Below the pieces are notes generated by a model that saw only the letters and a list, made by a program, of their open reading frames with translations, had not been told where the DNA came from and ran no database searches. Position numbers and translations under genes: made by a program. From the NCBI RefSeq assembly GCF_004364805.1, contig NZ_SOAP01000001.1, positions 1,240,001 to 1,304,000 on the forward strand: a stretch of DNA of 64,000 nucleotides. The letters run 5' to 3'. Source of the DNA: Pelagimonas phthalicica. GTDB taxonomy: Bacteria; Pseudomonadota; Alphaproteobacteria; Rhodobacterales; Rhodobacteraceae. Shown here piece after piece: positions 52,462-61,726 of this stretch; within the stretch, counting starts at the first letter, position 1; each line of letters begins with the position of its first letter.

Positions 52462-55074
52462 TTAATGCACAACGGCATCATCCGGCTTGGGCCGATTGCT
52501 GGCCCCGACGCGATCGCCAATCAGCAACCCGTCGGCCCCAGCGCTGACCACGATCGTGTCACCATCCGCCACGTCACCGCCCAGCAGCATCTCGGCCAGC
52601 GGGTTTTGCAGCGCGCGTTGGATCACCCGTTTCAGTGGACGGGCCCCAAAGACCGGGTCATAGCCCTCATCCGCAAGCCATTGGCGCGCATCCTCGTCCA
52701 GTTGCAGCGTGATCTTGCGCGCGGCAAGGCGTTTCAGCAAACGCGCCAACTGGATATCAACGATGCCATCCATGTCATCCCGACGCAGGCGGTCAAAGAT
52801 GATGGTTTCGTCCAGACGGTTCAGGAATTCCGGGCGGAAATGGGCGCGCACCGCGTCCATCACATCCCGTTTCGCCTGCGCACTATCCGCACCCTCGGGC
52901 AATTGGCTTAGCGCCTGCGAGCCAAGGTTCGAGGTCAGGATAATCAGCGTCTGCTTGAAATCCACCGTCCGGCCCTGACCATCGGTCAACTGCCCATCAT
53001 CGAGCACCTGCAACAGCACGTTGAACACATCCGGATGCGCCTTTTCGACCTCGTCAAACAGCACAACCTGATAGGGGCGACGGCGCACCGCTTCGGTCAG
53101 CACCCCGCCCTCATCATAGCCAACATAGCCCGGAGGCGCGCCGATCAGACGGGCGACCGCGTGTTTCTCCATGAATTCCGACATGTCTATGCGCACCATG
53201 GCGCTGTCATCGTCAAACAGGAAATCCGCAACGGCTTTGGTCAGCTCCGTCTTGCCCACCCCTGTTGGCCCAAGGAAGAGGAAAGAACCCAACGGCCGGT
53301 TTTCATCATTCAGACCTGCACGCGCTCGGCGCACCGCGTTGGACACAGCCGTAACCGCCTGTTCCTGGCCGATCACCCGCTTGTGCAAGTCATCTTCCAT
53401 GCGCAGCAGCTTCTCACGCTCGCCCTCCAACATTTTCGAGGTCGGGATACCCGTCCAACGTTCCACGACAGCAGCGATATGCTCGGGGCGCACCGCCTCT
53501 TCGACCATGACATCATCGCTGTCCTCGGCCTCTTGCAGCTGCTTTTCCAGCCCCGGGATGATGCCATAAGACAGTTCCCCCGCGCGGCCCAGATTGCCCT
53601 CGCGCTTGGCCTGTTCCAGCTCAGCGCGGGCGCGATCCAACTGCTCCTTGATGTCACGCGCCGAGGCAAGCTTGTCCCGCTCGGCCTGCCATTTCGCAGT
53701 CATCTCAGCCGATTCCTGTTGCAGGTCGCCCAGATCCTGTTCCAGCTTGGCCAGCCGATCCTTGGAGGCCTGATCATCCTCAAGCCGCAACGCCTCAACC
53801 TCGATCTGCTTTTGCAGAATATCGCGGTCCAGCGCGTCCAGCTCTTCGGGTTTGCTGTCCACTTCCATGCGCAAACGCGAGGCCGCTTCGTCCATCAGGT
53901 CGATGGCTTTGTCCGGCAGAAACCGGTCGGTGATGTAGCGATGCGACAGGGTCGAGGCCGCCACCAAAGAGCTGTCAGAAATCCGCACCCCATGGTGCAG
54001 CTCATATTTCTCTTTGATGCCGCGCAGGATGCTGATCGTATCCTCAACAGTCGGTTCCTCAACCAGCACAGGCTGGAACCGCCGCGCCAAAGCCGCGTCT
54101 TTTTCCACATGCTTGCGGTATTCATCCAGCGTCGTCGCGCCGACACAATGCAGTTCACCGCGTGCCAAAGCAGGTTTCAGCAGGTTCGAGGCATCCATCG
54201 CCCCATCCGCCTTGCCCGCGCCAACCAGCGTGTGCATTTCGTCAATAAACAGGATGATTTCACCGGCGGCTTCAGTCACCTCGGTCAGGATCGCCTTCAG
54301 GCGTTCCTCAAACTCACCGCGATACTTCGCACCGGCAATCAGAGCGCCCATATCCAGCGCCAAAAGCTGTTTGTTGCGCAAGGACTCCGGCACGTCACCA
54401 TTGACGATGCGCAGGGCCAACCCCTCGGCAATCGCAGTCTTACCCACGCCGGGTTCACCAATCATCACAGGGTTGTTTTTGGTACGACGGCTCAGCACCT
54501 GCATGGCGCGGCGGATTTCCTCGTCGCGGCCAATGATCGGGTCGATCTTGCCCTCACGCGCCGCCTCGGTCAGGTCGCGCGCATATTTCTTAAGCGCGTC
54601 ATAGCCCTCTTCTGCGGTCGCCGTGTCGGCAGTGCGCCCCTTGCGAATATCGTTGATCGCCTCGTTCAGCTTCTGGGCCGAGACATCACCCGCCTCCAGC
54701 GCCTCTTTTGCCGGGGATTTCACCAGCGCCAGCGCCATCAGCATACGTTCCACCGGAACAAAGCTGTCCCCGGCCTTGGTGGCGATTTTCTCCGCCTCAT
54801 CCAGCACCTTACCAGTGGCGCTATCCATATAGACCTGACCGGCATCCCCCGTCACTTTGGGGATCTTGGCCATCTTGGTGTCAACCACCTGCAACACGCG
54901 GCTCTGCTTACCACCGGCGCGGGTGATCAGGTTGCTGGCCAACCCCTGATCATCATCCATCAATGCTTTGAGCAGATGTTCAGGGGCCAGTTTCTGATGG
55001 CTCTCCCGCATTGCAATCGTTTGAGCGGCTTGAATGAAACCGCGCGACCGCTCCGTGAACTTGTCAAGGTTCAT
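52462..55074 (-). CDS. clpB: ATP-dependent disaggregase ClpB
   Basis: ClpB works with DnaK to pull proteins out of aggregates. The 870 residues contain the N domain ([19 protein letters not shown]), AAA-1 with Walker A GEPGVGKT, the long M-domain coiled coil (about 410-530, [21 protein letters not shown]), and AAA-2 with Walker [10 protein letters not shown] and [15 protein letters not shown]. All motifs are intact. A sigma-32-like promoter lies about 75 bases upstream of the start and a terminator follows, so it is a single heat-shock unit. Confidence 0.97.
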   Translation of the reverse strand: MNLDKFTERSRGFIQAAQTIAMRESHQKLAPEHLLKALMDDDQGLASNLITRAGGKQSRVLQVVDTKMAKIPKVTGDAGQVYMDSATGKVLDEAEKIATKAGDSFVPVERMLMALALVKSPAKEALEAGDVSAQKLNEAINDIRKGRTADTATAEEGYDALKKYARDLTEAAREGKIDPIIGRDEEIRRAMQVLSRRTKNNPVMIGEPGVGKTAIAEGLALRIVNGDVPESLRNKQLLALDMGALIAGAKYRGEFEERLKAILTEVTEAAGEIILFIDEMHTLVGAGKADGAMDASNLLKPALARGELHCVGATTLDEYRKHVEKDAALARRFQPVLVEEPTVEDTISILRGIKEKYELHHGVRISDSSLVAASTLSHRYITDRFLPDKAIDLMDEAASRLRMEVDSKPEELDALDRDILQKQIEVEALRLEDDQASKDRLAKLEQDLGDLQQESAEMTAKWQAERDKLASARDIKEQLDRARAELEQAKREGNLGRAGELSYGIIPGLEKQLQEAEDSDDVMVEEAVRPEHIAAVVERWTGIPTSKMLEGEREKLLRMEDDLHKRVIGQEQAVTAVSNAVRRARAGLNDENRPLGSFLFLGPTGVGKTELTKAVADFLFDDDSAMVRIDMSEFMEKHAVARLIGAPPGYVGYDEGGVLTEAVRRRPYQVVLFDEVEKAHPDVFNVLLQVLDDGQLTDGQGRTVDFKQTLIILTSNLGSQALSQLPEGADSAQAKRDVMDAVRAHFRPEFLNRLDETIIFDRLRRDDMDGIVDIQLARLLKRLAARKITLQLDEDARQWLADEGYDPVFGARPLKRVIQRALQNPLAEMLLGGDVADGDTIVVSAGADGLLIGDRVGASNRPKPDDAVVH

Positions 55075-55155
55075 GGCTATTCTCCTTTGTCCAAGCGCCC
55101 TTGGCTGAATTTGCGCCCGCTTGGCGGCACGCGAAAGGTAAGGGCCTCATAGCCA

Positions 55156-55184
55156 AGATGGAGGTTCTCAGCCTCGCCTTCAAG
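55156..55184 (-). promoter_or_regulatory. RpoH (sigma-32)-type promoter of clpB
   Basis: On the minus strand, CTTGAA (-35) and CTCCATCT (-10) are 15 bases apart, close to the consensus CTTGAA-N11-16-CCCCATNT. Transcription would start near 55149, leaving a leader of about 75 bases. Confidence 0.65.
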
Positions 55185-55292
55185 GGGCAAGCGTTGCAAA
55201 AATACCATTGCAATTTGAATGTCTTTGCCCGCACGGTGCAGCGGTTTTTAAACACCTTTGAGTCAAGCTTTCGCGCGTGGAGGCTGCCTAAA

Positions 55293-55556
55293 ATGATCAT
55301 TTCCAAAGTAGAATATACCGGATTTCGCGATATTGGCCCCGGCGGGTGTATGCGCGGGTCTGTGTCGCTGGTCGCAGGGGAAACGCGTATCAACGTGCCC
55401 CTGACCCTGCCGCGCAAGGTTGAAATCGACAAAAGCCAGCATCGCCTGCTGCTTTTGGCCGAGGCGCTGCGCCAAACACGGCGCATGCCGGAATATCGTC
55501 GCAAAGGCAGTTTGAAACTGGCACCCGAGCTGATGAAGGCACGCAAACAGGCTTGA
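55293..55556 (+). CDS. Small basic protein, function unknown
   Basis: An 87-residue protein without signal or membrane helix: MIISKVEYTGFRDIGPGGC opens a probable beta-rich half, and RLLLLAEALRQTRRMPEYRRK forms a basic helix near the C-terminus. No family was recognised. The start at 55293 follows GGAGG; a longer frame from 55101 would run through the clpB promoter and is rejected. It precedes pyrF by 56 bases on the same strand. Confidence 0.6.
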   Translation: MIISKVEYTGFRDIGPGGCMRGSVSLVAGETRINVPLTLPRKVEIDKSQHRLLLLAEALRQTRRMPEYRRKGSLKLAPELMKARKQA

Positions 55557-55612
55557 CCTTATGGGGGCATGGACGCAAAAGGGGGCCGTTTGCTTTCTCG
55601 AAAGGTCCTGCC

Positions 55613-56317
55613 ATGACGCTCCCCCCCTCTGATGACCGCCTGATTGTTGCTTTGGACGTGCCAAATGTCGTTGCCGGCATTGATCTGGTGCAAAACCTTG
55701 GGGACAGCGTGTCGTTCTACAAGATCGGTCTGGGCATGTTGACCGGCGGCGGCCTTGCGCTCGCCAATGAGCTGAAGGCCGAGCATGGCAAAAAGATTTT
55801 TCTGGATATGAAATTCTTTGACATCGGGGCCACGGTTGAGGCTGCGGTGCGCGGGATCGCCCAGTTTGATCTCGATTTCCTGACGGTGCATGGCGACCCG
55901 CATGTGGTGCGCGCCGCCAAAGAGGGCGCGGCGGGCAAAGACCTAAAAATCCTGGCGGTGACCATCCTGACCTCGCTGGATCGCGCTGATCTGGATGCCT
56001 CGCTGATCAAAGCAGGCGACATTCCCGACATCGTCACCGAACGCGCCGCTCGTGCGCTGGCTGCCGGGGCGGATGGGGTCATTGCCTCTCCGAACGAGGC
56101 GGCGCTGATCCGCGCCCTGCCCGAGGCTGAGGGCAAGCTGATCGTCACACCAGGCGTGCGCCCTGTCGGTGCTGATCTGGGCGACCAGAAACGCATCGCC
56201 ACCCCGGCCATGGCCATCGCCAACGGAGCCGACCACATCGTAGTCGGCCGCCCGGTTCACAAAGCCGCTGATCCGCGCGCGGCGGCCCAGGCGATTGTGA
56301 CAGAACTCAACAGTTAA
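55613..56317 (+). CDS. pyrF: Orotidine 5'-phosphate decarboxylase
   Basis: Makes UMP from OMP, the last step of de novo pyrimidine synthesis. The 234 residues carry the OMPDC catalytic motif FLDMKFFDIGATV (Asp-x-Lys-x-x-Asp), TVHGDPHVV, and the phosphate-binding end VTPGVRPVGADLGDQKR and HIVVGRPV. The start at 55613 follows AAAGG; the in-frame ATG at 55553 is less likely. Confidence 0.96.
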   Translation: MTLPPSDDRLIVALDVPNVVAGIDLVQNLGDSVSFYKIGLGMLTGGGLALANELKAEHGKKIFLDMKFFDIGATVEAAVRGIAQFDLDFLTVHGDPHVVRAAKEGAAGKDLKILAVTILTSLDRADLDASLIKAGDIPDIVTERAARALAAGADGVIASPNEAALIRALPEAEGKLIVTPGVRPVGADLGDQKRIATPAMAIANGADHIVVGRPVHKAADPRAAAQAIVTELNS

Positions 56318-56329
56318 GTCCGGGCACCC

Positions 56330-56374
56330 AAATTCCGTTCACGGAATTTGCAAAAGTTTTATCTAAAACTTTTG
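56330..56374. repeat. Two adjacent palindromes after pyrF
   Basis: AAATTCCG-TTCA-CGGAATTT (56330-56349) and CAAAAGTTTTA-TC-TAAAACTTTTG (56351-56374) are both perfect palindromes lying side by side between the convergent pyrF and NUDIX genes. Either could form a cruciform or a terminator in either direction. Confidence 0.6.
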
Positions 56375-56809
56375 TCACCGCGTGCCGCGCGGGTTGTCTG
56401 CCAGATAACCCGCGACGATTGCCGCAAAGGGCGGGATGGCCTTGGGGTGGGCAACATACCTCTCCGGAGCCATTAAGCTCCACCCGACACCCTCATCGCC
56501 AAACACGATGTCAGTGACGGCTTCAGCCGCCAAATGCGCGGCAAAGAACCAGCTGTACCGGCCTTCACTGTCGCGAATTTGAACAAGGCGCAGCTGATCC
56601 TCGCTCAGCTGCAAACCCACCTCTTCCCGCGTCTCACGCATCGCGCAGGCCTCGGGGCTTTCCACCCCTTCGCGACCGCCACCCGGCAGATCCAAATACC
56701 TTGGCCAAGGGATGCCCGGCGTGTGATCGCGCTCAACAACCAAGAGGTCAGAGCCAAGGAAAACCAACACCTTGGCCCCGTGAAACTCGGCACGTGCCTT
56801 ATCGCTCAT
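56375..56809 (-). CDS. NUDIX hydrolase
   Basis: A 144-residue protein with a full Nudix box (GGGREGVESPEACAMRE followed by TREEVGL), so hydrolysis of a nucleoside diphosphate linked to X is expected; the substrate is unknown. Nearby features are VLVFLGSDLLVVERDHTPGIPW, which fits the first strand of the fold. It follows the NfeD-like gene directly (stop and start are adjacent), making it third in the slipin-NfeD-NUDIX unit. Confidence 0.9.
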   Translation of the reverse strand: MSDKARAEFHGAKVLVFLGSDLLVVERDHTPGIPWPRYLDLPGGGREGVESPEACAMRETREEVGLQLSEDQLRLVQIRDSEGRYSWFFAAHLAAEAVTDIVFGDEGVGWSLMAPERYVAHPKAIPPFAAIVAGYLADNPRGTR

Positions 56810-57085
56810 TCAATTGTCGTTGATATCCGTGTGCCACACCTTGGTCTGCCCCTTGCGCTCGCCCACCAGCTTGCGCATGACCAACCACGCCACCAGCGAG
56901 CATAGCGCAAAAATCAGCAACGCGACGGGCAACGAAGTGATCAGCCCAGGGGCCAGCCCCATCAAAAGCGCAACCGCCAAAGCGCCAAACCCAAAGCCCA
57001 GGAACACAAATCCAGGGGCAAAGATTTCGACGATCAACATCACCAGACCGGCTCCGGCCCAGATCCACCATTGTTCCCACATCAT
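56810..57085 (-). CDS. NfeD-family membrane protein (short form)
   Basis: A 91-residue protein with two or three hydrophobic helices (WIWAGAGLVMLIVEIFAPGFVFLGFGFGALAVALLMG, then SLPVALLIFALCSLVAWLVM). Short NfeD proteins lack the protease domain and pair with slipin/stomatin proteins. Its start overlaps the slipin stop by 4 bases (ATGA), and the GAGGAGG ribosome site lies inside the slipin end. A soluble NfeD OB domain is not present. Confidence 0.85.
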   Translation of the reverse strand: MMWEQWWIWAGAGLVMLIVEIFAPGFVFLGFGFGALAVALLMGLAPGLITSLPVALLIFALCSLVAWLVMRKLVGERKGQTKVWHTDINDN

Positions 57086-57975
57086 TTACCTCCTCTCAGC
57101 ATTGAAAACGCATCGCCAAAGGCATCCAATGCGTTAGCTGGCACGATCACCGTCTGCTTGCCCTGCCCCTCACCAACCTTCACCAAGGCCTCAACCTGTT
57201 TCAGCGCCACTTGATACTGCGCCGCCTCTACCCCGTGTTCCTTGATCGCCTTCGCAACGATCTCAGTCGCATAGGCCTCAGCCTCGGCGGTTACCCGGCG
57301 CGCCTTGGCCGCCTGTTCAGCCGCGTACAGATCCGCATCCGCCTGCAATTCCACAGCGCGGCGTTCCCCTTCGGCCTCGGTCACTTGCGCACGTCGGGCA
57401 CGTTCTGCATTCAACTGCTGCAACATCGCGTCCCGCGTCGCCTGATCCAGGTTCACATCCAAAATCTCGGCCCGTGTCACCTCGATCCCCCAATCATCCA
57501 CCGCATCCTCAACGCTGGCCTTGATCTGGGAAATCAGTTGCGAGCGGTTCGACTGAACTTCATCTAGCTCCATCTTACCGATCTCGGCCCGCACGATCCC
57601 GGCCACGGTGGTTGCAATCGCACCATCAACATCGCGAATCCGATAGACCGTCTTTTCCGGTTCCAGAATGCGATAAAACACCGAAGTTTCCACCTGAACC
57701 AGCACGTTATCCGTGGTGATCGCATCCTGATTGGCGTTGGGTAATTGGCGCTCAAGAATGGAAATCTTGTGCCGCACCCGATCCAGAAATGGTACGATAA
57801 AATTGATCCCAGGCCCCAGCACCGTACGCAAACGGCCAAAGCGTTCCACCACATGTTTTTCCGATTGCGGTACAATCCGCACGCCAAGCAAAATGCTGAA
57901 GATGATCAAGGCCGCCAAAAGCAGGATCACAACATTCCCGCTGGCGATCTCGGAAATCAGCTGTTCGATATCCAT
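57082..57975 (-). CDS. SPFH/band 7 protein (slipin, QmcA-like)
   Basis: A 297-residue protein with an N-terminal membrane helix (IASGNVVILLLAALIIFSILLG), the SPFH domain (RIVPQSEKHVVERFGRLRTVLGPGINFIVPF, then SILERQLPNANQDAITTDNV) and a long helical region (AERARRAQVTEAEGERRAVELQADADLYAAEQAAKARR). These scaffold proteins organise membrane microdomains, usually with an NfeD partner, which follows directly. The start at 57975 begins at the membrane helix; the in-frame ATG at 58062 is upstream of it. Confidence 0.92.
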   Translation of the reverse strand: MDIEQLISEIASGNVVILLLAALIIFSILLGVRIVPQSEKHVVERFGRLRTVLGPGINFIVPFLDRVRHKISILERQLPNANQDAITTDNVLVQVETSVFYRILEPEKTVYRIRDVDGAIATTVAGIVRAEIGKMELDEVQSNRSQLISQIKASVEDAVDDWGIEVTRAEILDVNLDQATRDAMLQQLNAERARRAQVTEAEGERRAVELQADADLYAAEQAAKARRVTAEAEAYATEIVAKAIKEHGVEAAQYQVALKQVEALVKVGEGQGKQTVIVPANALDAFGDAFSMLRGGK

Positions 57976-58087
57976 GAATTCTCTCCTGAAAAGACTTGTC
58001 ACCAAGATGGGGATTTTTGCGCAAAAAGAAAGTCTTGATAACCATGCCCCGATTGTTGCCAAACCGGGTTACCTGTATCCTGACGCC

Positions 58088-59341
58088 ATGCCATCCTTGT
58101 GCCGAGATTGCCTGACGCCCTTTGAAACCGGGGCCCGCTGCCCGTCTTGCGGGCGGCCCAGGATCATCTCGCATCCCGAATTATGGGATCTCTCCATCGC
58201 GCATATGGATTGCGACGCCTTTTATGCCAGCGTTGAAAAACGCGACAATCCAGAACTGATGGACAAGCCGGTCATCGTTGGCGGTGGGCGGCGCGGGGTG
58301 GTGTCGACCGCCTGTTACATCGCACGCATGCGCGGCGTGCGTTCGGCCATGCCGATGTTTCAGGCGCTCAAGAAATGCCCCGATGCGGTGGTCGTGAAAC
58401 CGCGCATGGAGGTCTATGTCGAAACCTCCAAAGCCATCCGCGCCATGATGGAGGAAATGACCCCCTCTATCGAGCCACTCTCGCTGGACGAGGCCTTTCT
58501 GGACCTGACCGGCACCACCAAATTACACGGTGTTCCCCCGGCCATCATGCTGGCCCGGCTGGTCAAGCGGATGAAGGATGAGCTGGGCGTCACCGGCTCT
58601 ATCGGCCTGTCACATAACAAATTTCTCGCCAAGATCGCCTCTGATCTCGACAAGCCCAACGGGTTTTCCATCATCGGGGCCGCCGAGACCGAAGAGTTTT
58701 TGCGCCCCAAACCCGTGCGCCTGATCTGGGGTGTCGGAACGGTGGGGCAAGAGTCGCTGGAACGCGCGGGCATCCGCACCTTTGAGGATCTGCGCCGCTG
58801 GGAGAAAGAGGATCTGACCGCGCGTTTTGGCTCCATGGGCGAACGGCTTTGGTATCTGGCGCGAGGGCAGGACAAGCGCCGCATCACCCGCAACGCCCCA
58901 ATCAAAAGCATCTCGAACGAGACCACGTTTTTCGAAGACACGTCAGACCCGGAAATTCTCGATGGCCATCTCTGGCGGCTGTCTGAGAAGGTCTCTGACC
59001 GGGCCAAGGCGCGCGGTTTGGCTGGCCGTGTGGTGACGCTGAAACTCAAAACCGCTGATTTCAAGCTGATCACCCGGCGGCAATCCCTGCCGGATTCGAC
59101 ACAAATTGCGGATCGGATCTATCGCCTGACCCGCGCCATGTTTGACCAACAGATCGACAAGGGACCGTTCCGCCTGATCGGGGCCGGGATTTCGGATCTG
59201 GTGCCCGAGGACAGCGCCGATCGCGCCGGAGACCTGCTCGACCCCAAGGCCGGAACCCGCGCCAAGGCCGAACGGGCCACAGATGAAATCCGCGCCCGCT
59301 TTGGCTCGGATGCCATCGTCAAGGGGCGGTCGCTGCGATAG
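58088..59341 (+). CDS. dinB: DNA polymerase IV (DinB), with N-terminal zinc ribbon
   Basis: A 417-residue Y-family translesion polymerase. The N-terminal 30 residues form a zinc ribbon (CRDC ... CPSCGRP), a feature of roseobacter DinB. Palm motifs are AHMDCDAFYASVE and SLDEAFLDLT, holding the catalytic acidic residues; the helix-hairpin-helix and little-finger regions follow (TGSIGLSHNKFLAKIASDLDKPNGF). No GAAC-N7-GAAC box is visible before it, unlike imuB. Divergent from the slipin gene. Confidence 0.95.
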   Translation: MPSLCRDCLTPFETGARCPSCGRPRIISHPELWDLSIAHMDCDAFYASVEKRDNPELMDKPVIVGGGRRGVVSTACYIARMRGVRSAMPMFQALKKCPDAVVVKPRMEVYVETSKAIRAMMEEMTPSIEPLSLDEAFLDLTGTTKLHGVPPAIMLARLVKRMKDELGVTGSIGLSHNKFLAKIASDLDKPNGFSIIGAAETEEFLRPKPVRLIWGVGTVGQESLERAGIRTFEDLRRWEKEDLTARFGSMGERLWYLARGQDKRRITRNAPIKSISNETTFFEDTSDPEILDGHLWRLSEKVSDRAKARGLAGRVVTLKLKTADFKLITRRQSLPDSTQIADRIYRLTRAMFDQQIDKGPFRLIGAGISDLVPEDSADRAGDLLDPKAGTRAKAERATDEIRARFGSDAIVKGRSLR

Positions 59342-59349
59342 TTTCGGTC

Positions 59350-59691
59350 TCAGGACCCGCGGGTCATCAGTTGATCTTCTTCATCAATGGCATCAAAGCC
59401 CAGCGCCTCAAGCCCGCCTTCGAGATTGTCGACCAGATGCGGCGTGCCAATCAGGTAATCCGCCGTTGGCGTCGAGGCCTCGGCAATCGCGGTATCAAAC
59501 GCCTCTTGCAGCTCTTCGGCTTCAAAGGCCCCGCGCCCGATCCACATGACCGCCACAAGAGCCGCCTGCTCCTCTTCGTCCATCCGATCGATAAAGGCGC
59601 GCAGCTCGCCCTCTGCCCGGTCCAACTCCCGCGCCATCACAATGACGGCAGCGGCTTTGCGGACACTGAGTTTACCACCAATACTTCCCAT
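59350..59691 (-). CDS. DUF3775-domain protein
   Basis: A 113-residue acidic protein matching DUF3775: AFIDRMDEEEQAALVAVMWIGRGAF is the family's core, and SADYLIGTPHLVDNLEGGLEALG-like residues close it. Function unknown. It converges on dinB. Confidence 0.85.
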   Translation of the reverse strand: MGSIGGKLSVRKAAAVIVMARELDRAEGELRAFIDRMDEEEQAALVAVMWIGRGAFEAEELQEAFDTAIAEASTPTADYLIGTPHLVDNLEGGLEALGFDAIDEEDQLMTRGS

Positions 59692-59878
59692 GTCGCGTCT
59701 CCTATTCAGGATTGTTTCGCTCAGGATATTGCATGGGCCAAAGGCCGGCGGCTTTGATCTTGCGCAAATGGGATTGGGAGTGGTCTTTTCACTTTTAACG
59801 AACTGAATCCCGCAGTTCGTTCTCTCCTAATTTTTAGAAAACGCTCTTCAAATTTCCGCTTCAAGCCCATGTTGACCG

Positions 59879-61060
59879 ATGCTGCGCGCTGTTAGAAGGT
59901 CCGTTTTGGCGATGAGTATTGCAGCGCACCTCCGTGCGTTTGGAACTTTTTTAGACTCGCTTGGAGAAGCTATTCAAATGTTGAAACACGAATATGGCGA
60001 CCCAACAATTTTTGTATTCGGGCGCGGACACGAGCCGTTCGATGTAATCGCGAACCACTTGCAGGTGCTGTTCCAAAATGCGGTCAAGGCCCGGCGGAGG
60101 CCGAGTTGGAGAGTGTTGCTCGACAGTGTTGTCTCAACCCTTCCTCGTGGTACTAAGCTCAAGTTGGTGGATGAACGGAATAGCGTTGGAATTGCGCTTA
60201 GCCACGAGAGTATCGCAACCGTTTCCGCTCTTGATCGGAAACTAGGCTTGGTCGTCGATGATATTGGGAGACACACAGAGTTTGGGTTTGGCAACCAAGA
60301 AATCGAACATGTTTGCGCCGCTGACAGTATGGCGGCTCTAGCGTTTACTACCTCTCGCTCTGGTTACGCCCGAGAACTCGGCTTGGCACATGTACATGGT
60401 TTAGGTCCGACCATCGGATTTGCGATGATCGTATTGCGACTCAACGACTGGGTGCCTCAAGTGCGCGTGGCATCTGCCAAAGCCATTGAAAGGTTGATGA
60501 AAAACGATGGCGGACCAAATGGTGGACTGCCTTACATGATCGCAGGCTCAATGGGTTTGCTCCTTGATGACGCAAGGTTTGGTCGAATGGCGAAGCCCGA
60601 AAGGGACGTAGTTGAGGCTCTCATCTCTTACCCCAAAGTGAAGGACGCATTGCGCACTATTCTTATCTTTGGCGTCTCAGATCGCGCTAAAAACCAAATC
60701 TTGGGCCTTATCCTCCAAACCGGCTTTTACGATGAGTTGCTTCCAGAGGTCGCGGAAAAAGCAGAGTGCTCGTATCGGCGTTTGATTGCATTCAAAGCAT
60801 TGCTGTACAGAAAGTACATCTGGAAAGAAGGAGGCAAGGTTCGGGAACGAACGATCGAACTACCGGCTCATACCTCCGAGGTCGCCAGAAGGGCGCTTCT
60901 CGATAAGTCGGCCAATGTTGCCTTTGCTGCGCTAGGATTCATAATCGAAACTCGAGACTTGAGCGGATTGGACGATGGCACTGTCGAAATATTACTTAAG
61001 AGGCCGGAGGCATCACTCGAAAGAAGAATTGCCTTATTGCGAAGCATGATCGGTAGATAG
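59879..61060 (+). CDS. 393-residue protein with HEAT-like helical segments, function unknown
   Basis: No family was recognised. The N-terminal third has mixed alpha/beta character (TIFVFGRGHEPFDVIANHLQVL, RGTKLKLVDERNSVGIALSHE). The C-terminal two thirds are helical, with one clear HEAT-like hairpin, LNDWVPQVRVASAKAIERLM, and less regular ones after it. There is no signal or membrane helix. G+C is clearly lower than in neighbouring genes and codon use differs, so it is probably acquired. An ATG at 59914 is an alternative start. It lies upstream of a degenerate lpd tail. Confidence 0.7.
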   Translation: MLRAVRRSVLAMSIAAHLRAFGTFLDSLGEAIQMLKHEYGDPTIFVFGRGHEPFDVIANHLQVLFQNAVKARRRPSWRVLLDSVVSTLPRGTKLKLVDERNSVGIALSHESIATVSALDRKLGLVVDDIGRHTEFGFGNQEIEHVCAADSMAALAFTTSRSGYARELGLAHVHGLGPTIGFAMIVLRLNDWVPQVRVASAKAIERLMKNDGGPNGGLPYMIAGSMGLLLDDARFGRMAKPERDVVEALISYPKVKDALRTILIFGVSDRAKNQILGLILQTGFYDELLPEVAEKAECSYRRLIAFKALLYRKYIWKEGGKVRERTIELPAHTSEVARRALLDKSANVAFAALGFIIETRDLSGLDDGTVEILLKRPEASLERRIALLRSMIGR

Positions 61061-61160
61061 CCAATTTGTTGTTGGAACGCGGCCTCCTACAGCTAAAACA
61101 GGAACGGCCGTTTTGTCCGTACTGCTGCCATAAGACACAAGACGCAAGACATAAAACGGT

Positions 61161-61266
61161 AACAAAAAGCGCGGGGTTTCTCCCGCCTTTAACTGTGAGT
61201 GATAATCGCTTACTTCGTCCGCTGCTCGGACAGCATCAGGTCGGTGAGGGTGACTTCACACATATC
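61161..61266 (-). pseudogene. Remnant of a dihydrolipoamide dehydrogenase 3' end with its terminator
   Basis: The segment is an ungapped match, about 75 percent over 64 bases, to the 3' end of lpd at 63403-63466. Translated in the lpd frame it gives ADMCEVTLTDLMLSEQRTK and a stop, against AEMFEGTITDLMPPKKRKK in lpd. A hairpin like the lpd terminator (GCGGGG/CTCCCGC, 61171-61187) follows. The rest of lpd is absent, and a stop codon lies just upstream in frame. Confidence 0.75.
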
Positions 61267-61694
61267 TGCGCCTCAGACCACATCACCTCCATGTCGAGAA
61301 GGCATCCGTAAGGGCGGTCAGTTTGCCTTTCTATTGGTTGAAACCTTGCCCCGACCTGCGCAACCACTGGTGCCTCGGAAATGCGTTGCTTCAACGCTTG
61401 CTCAAGTTGGTCGTATTGTTGATCGATCCCCCCGTGCCCCGGATGCGTTTCCAGTTTAACCCTGCCGGAATGAAATTGCGCTTCCCAAGCCCGGTAAATG
61501 GCCCATTGGTCAAGCGCCATTTGCAGGGTTTCGGCGTCGATCATTCTAAGCTCAAACACCTCCGAAAAATCGGCTAGGTCATTGTCAAACTTGTATTCAA
61601 AGAAATGGGGGGCTCCGTCATAGTCGGCGATGCCACTGCGCACCCCATCCCATAGGTCCCAGACAACATAAACCTGCTCAGCACCAGACCCCAT
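61236..61694 (-). CDS. Conserved small protein, function unknown
   Basis: A 152-residue soluble protein with aromatic and acidic patches: YVVWDLWDGVRSGIADYDGAPHFFEYKFD, then RMIDAETLQMALDQWAIYRAWEAQFHSG and GHGGIDQQYDQLEQAL. It resembles a conserved hypothetical family seen in proteobacteria and cyanobacteria, but no function is known. The start at 61694 follows GAGAGG. Its last codons (SEAQICVKSPSPT) run through the lpd remnant in another frame, so its native 3' end may have been replaced. It follows the FAD oxidoreductase gene after 32 bases. Confidence 0.75.
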   Translation of the reverse strand: MGSGAEQVYVVWDLWDGVRSGIADYDGAPHFFEYKFDNDLADFSEVFELRMIDAETLQMALDQWAIYRAWEAQFHSGRVKLETHPGHGGIDQQYDQLEQALKQRISEAPVVAQVGARFQPIERQTDRPYGCLLDMEVMWSEAQICVKSPSPT

Positions 61695-61726
61695 TCCAAC
61701 CTCTCTAGAATTACCAGCGGACCGGA

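Noticed and set aside
53035-55152. 705-residue plus-strand frame opposite clpB
   Set aside because: It mirrors the conserved ClpB codons and begins with no translation signal, so it is a shadow frame.
58000-58087. SOS box before dinB
   Set aside because: No GAAC-N7-GAAC or close variant was found in the divergent space.
61131-61160. Short ACAAGAC-like direct repeats before the lpd remnant
   Set aside because: Only three imperfect short units; too little to call a repeat element or site.
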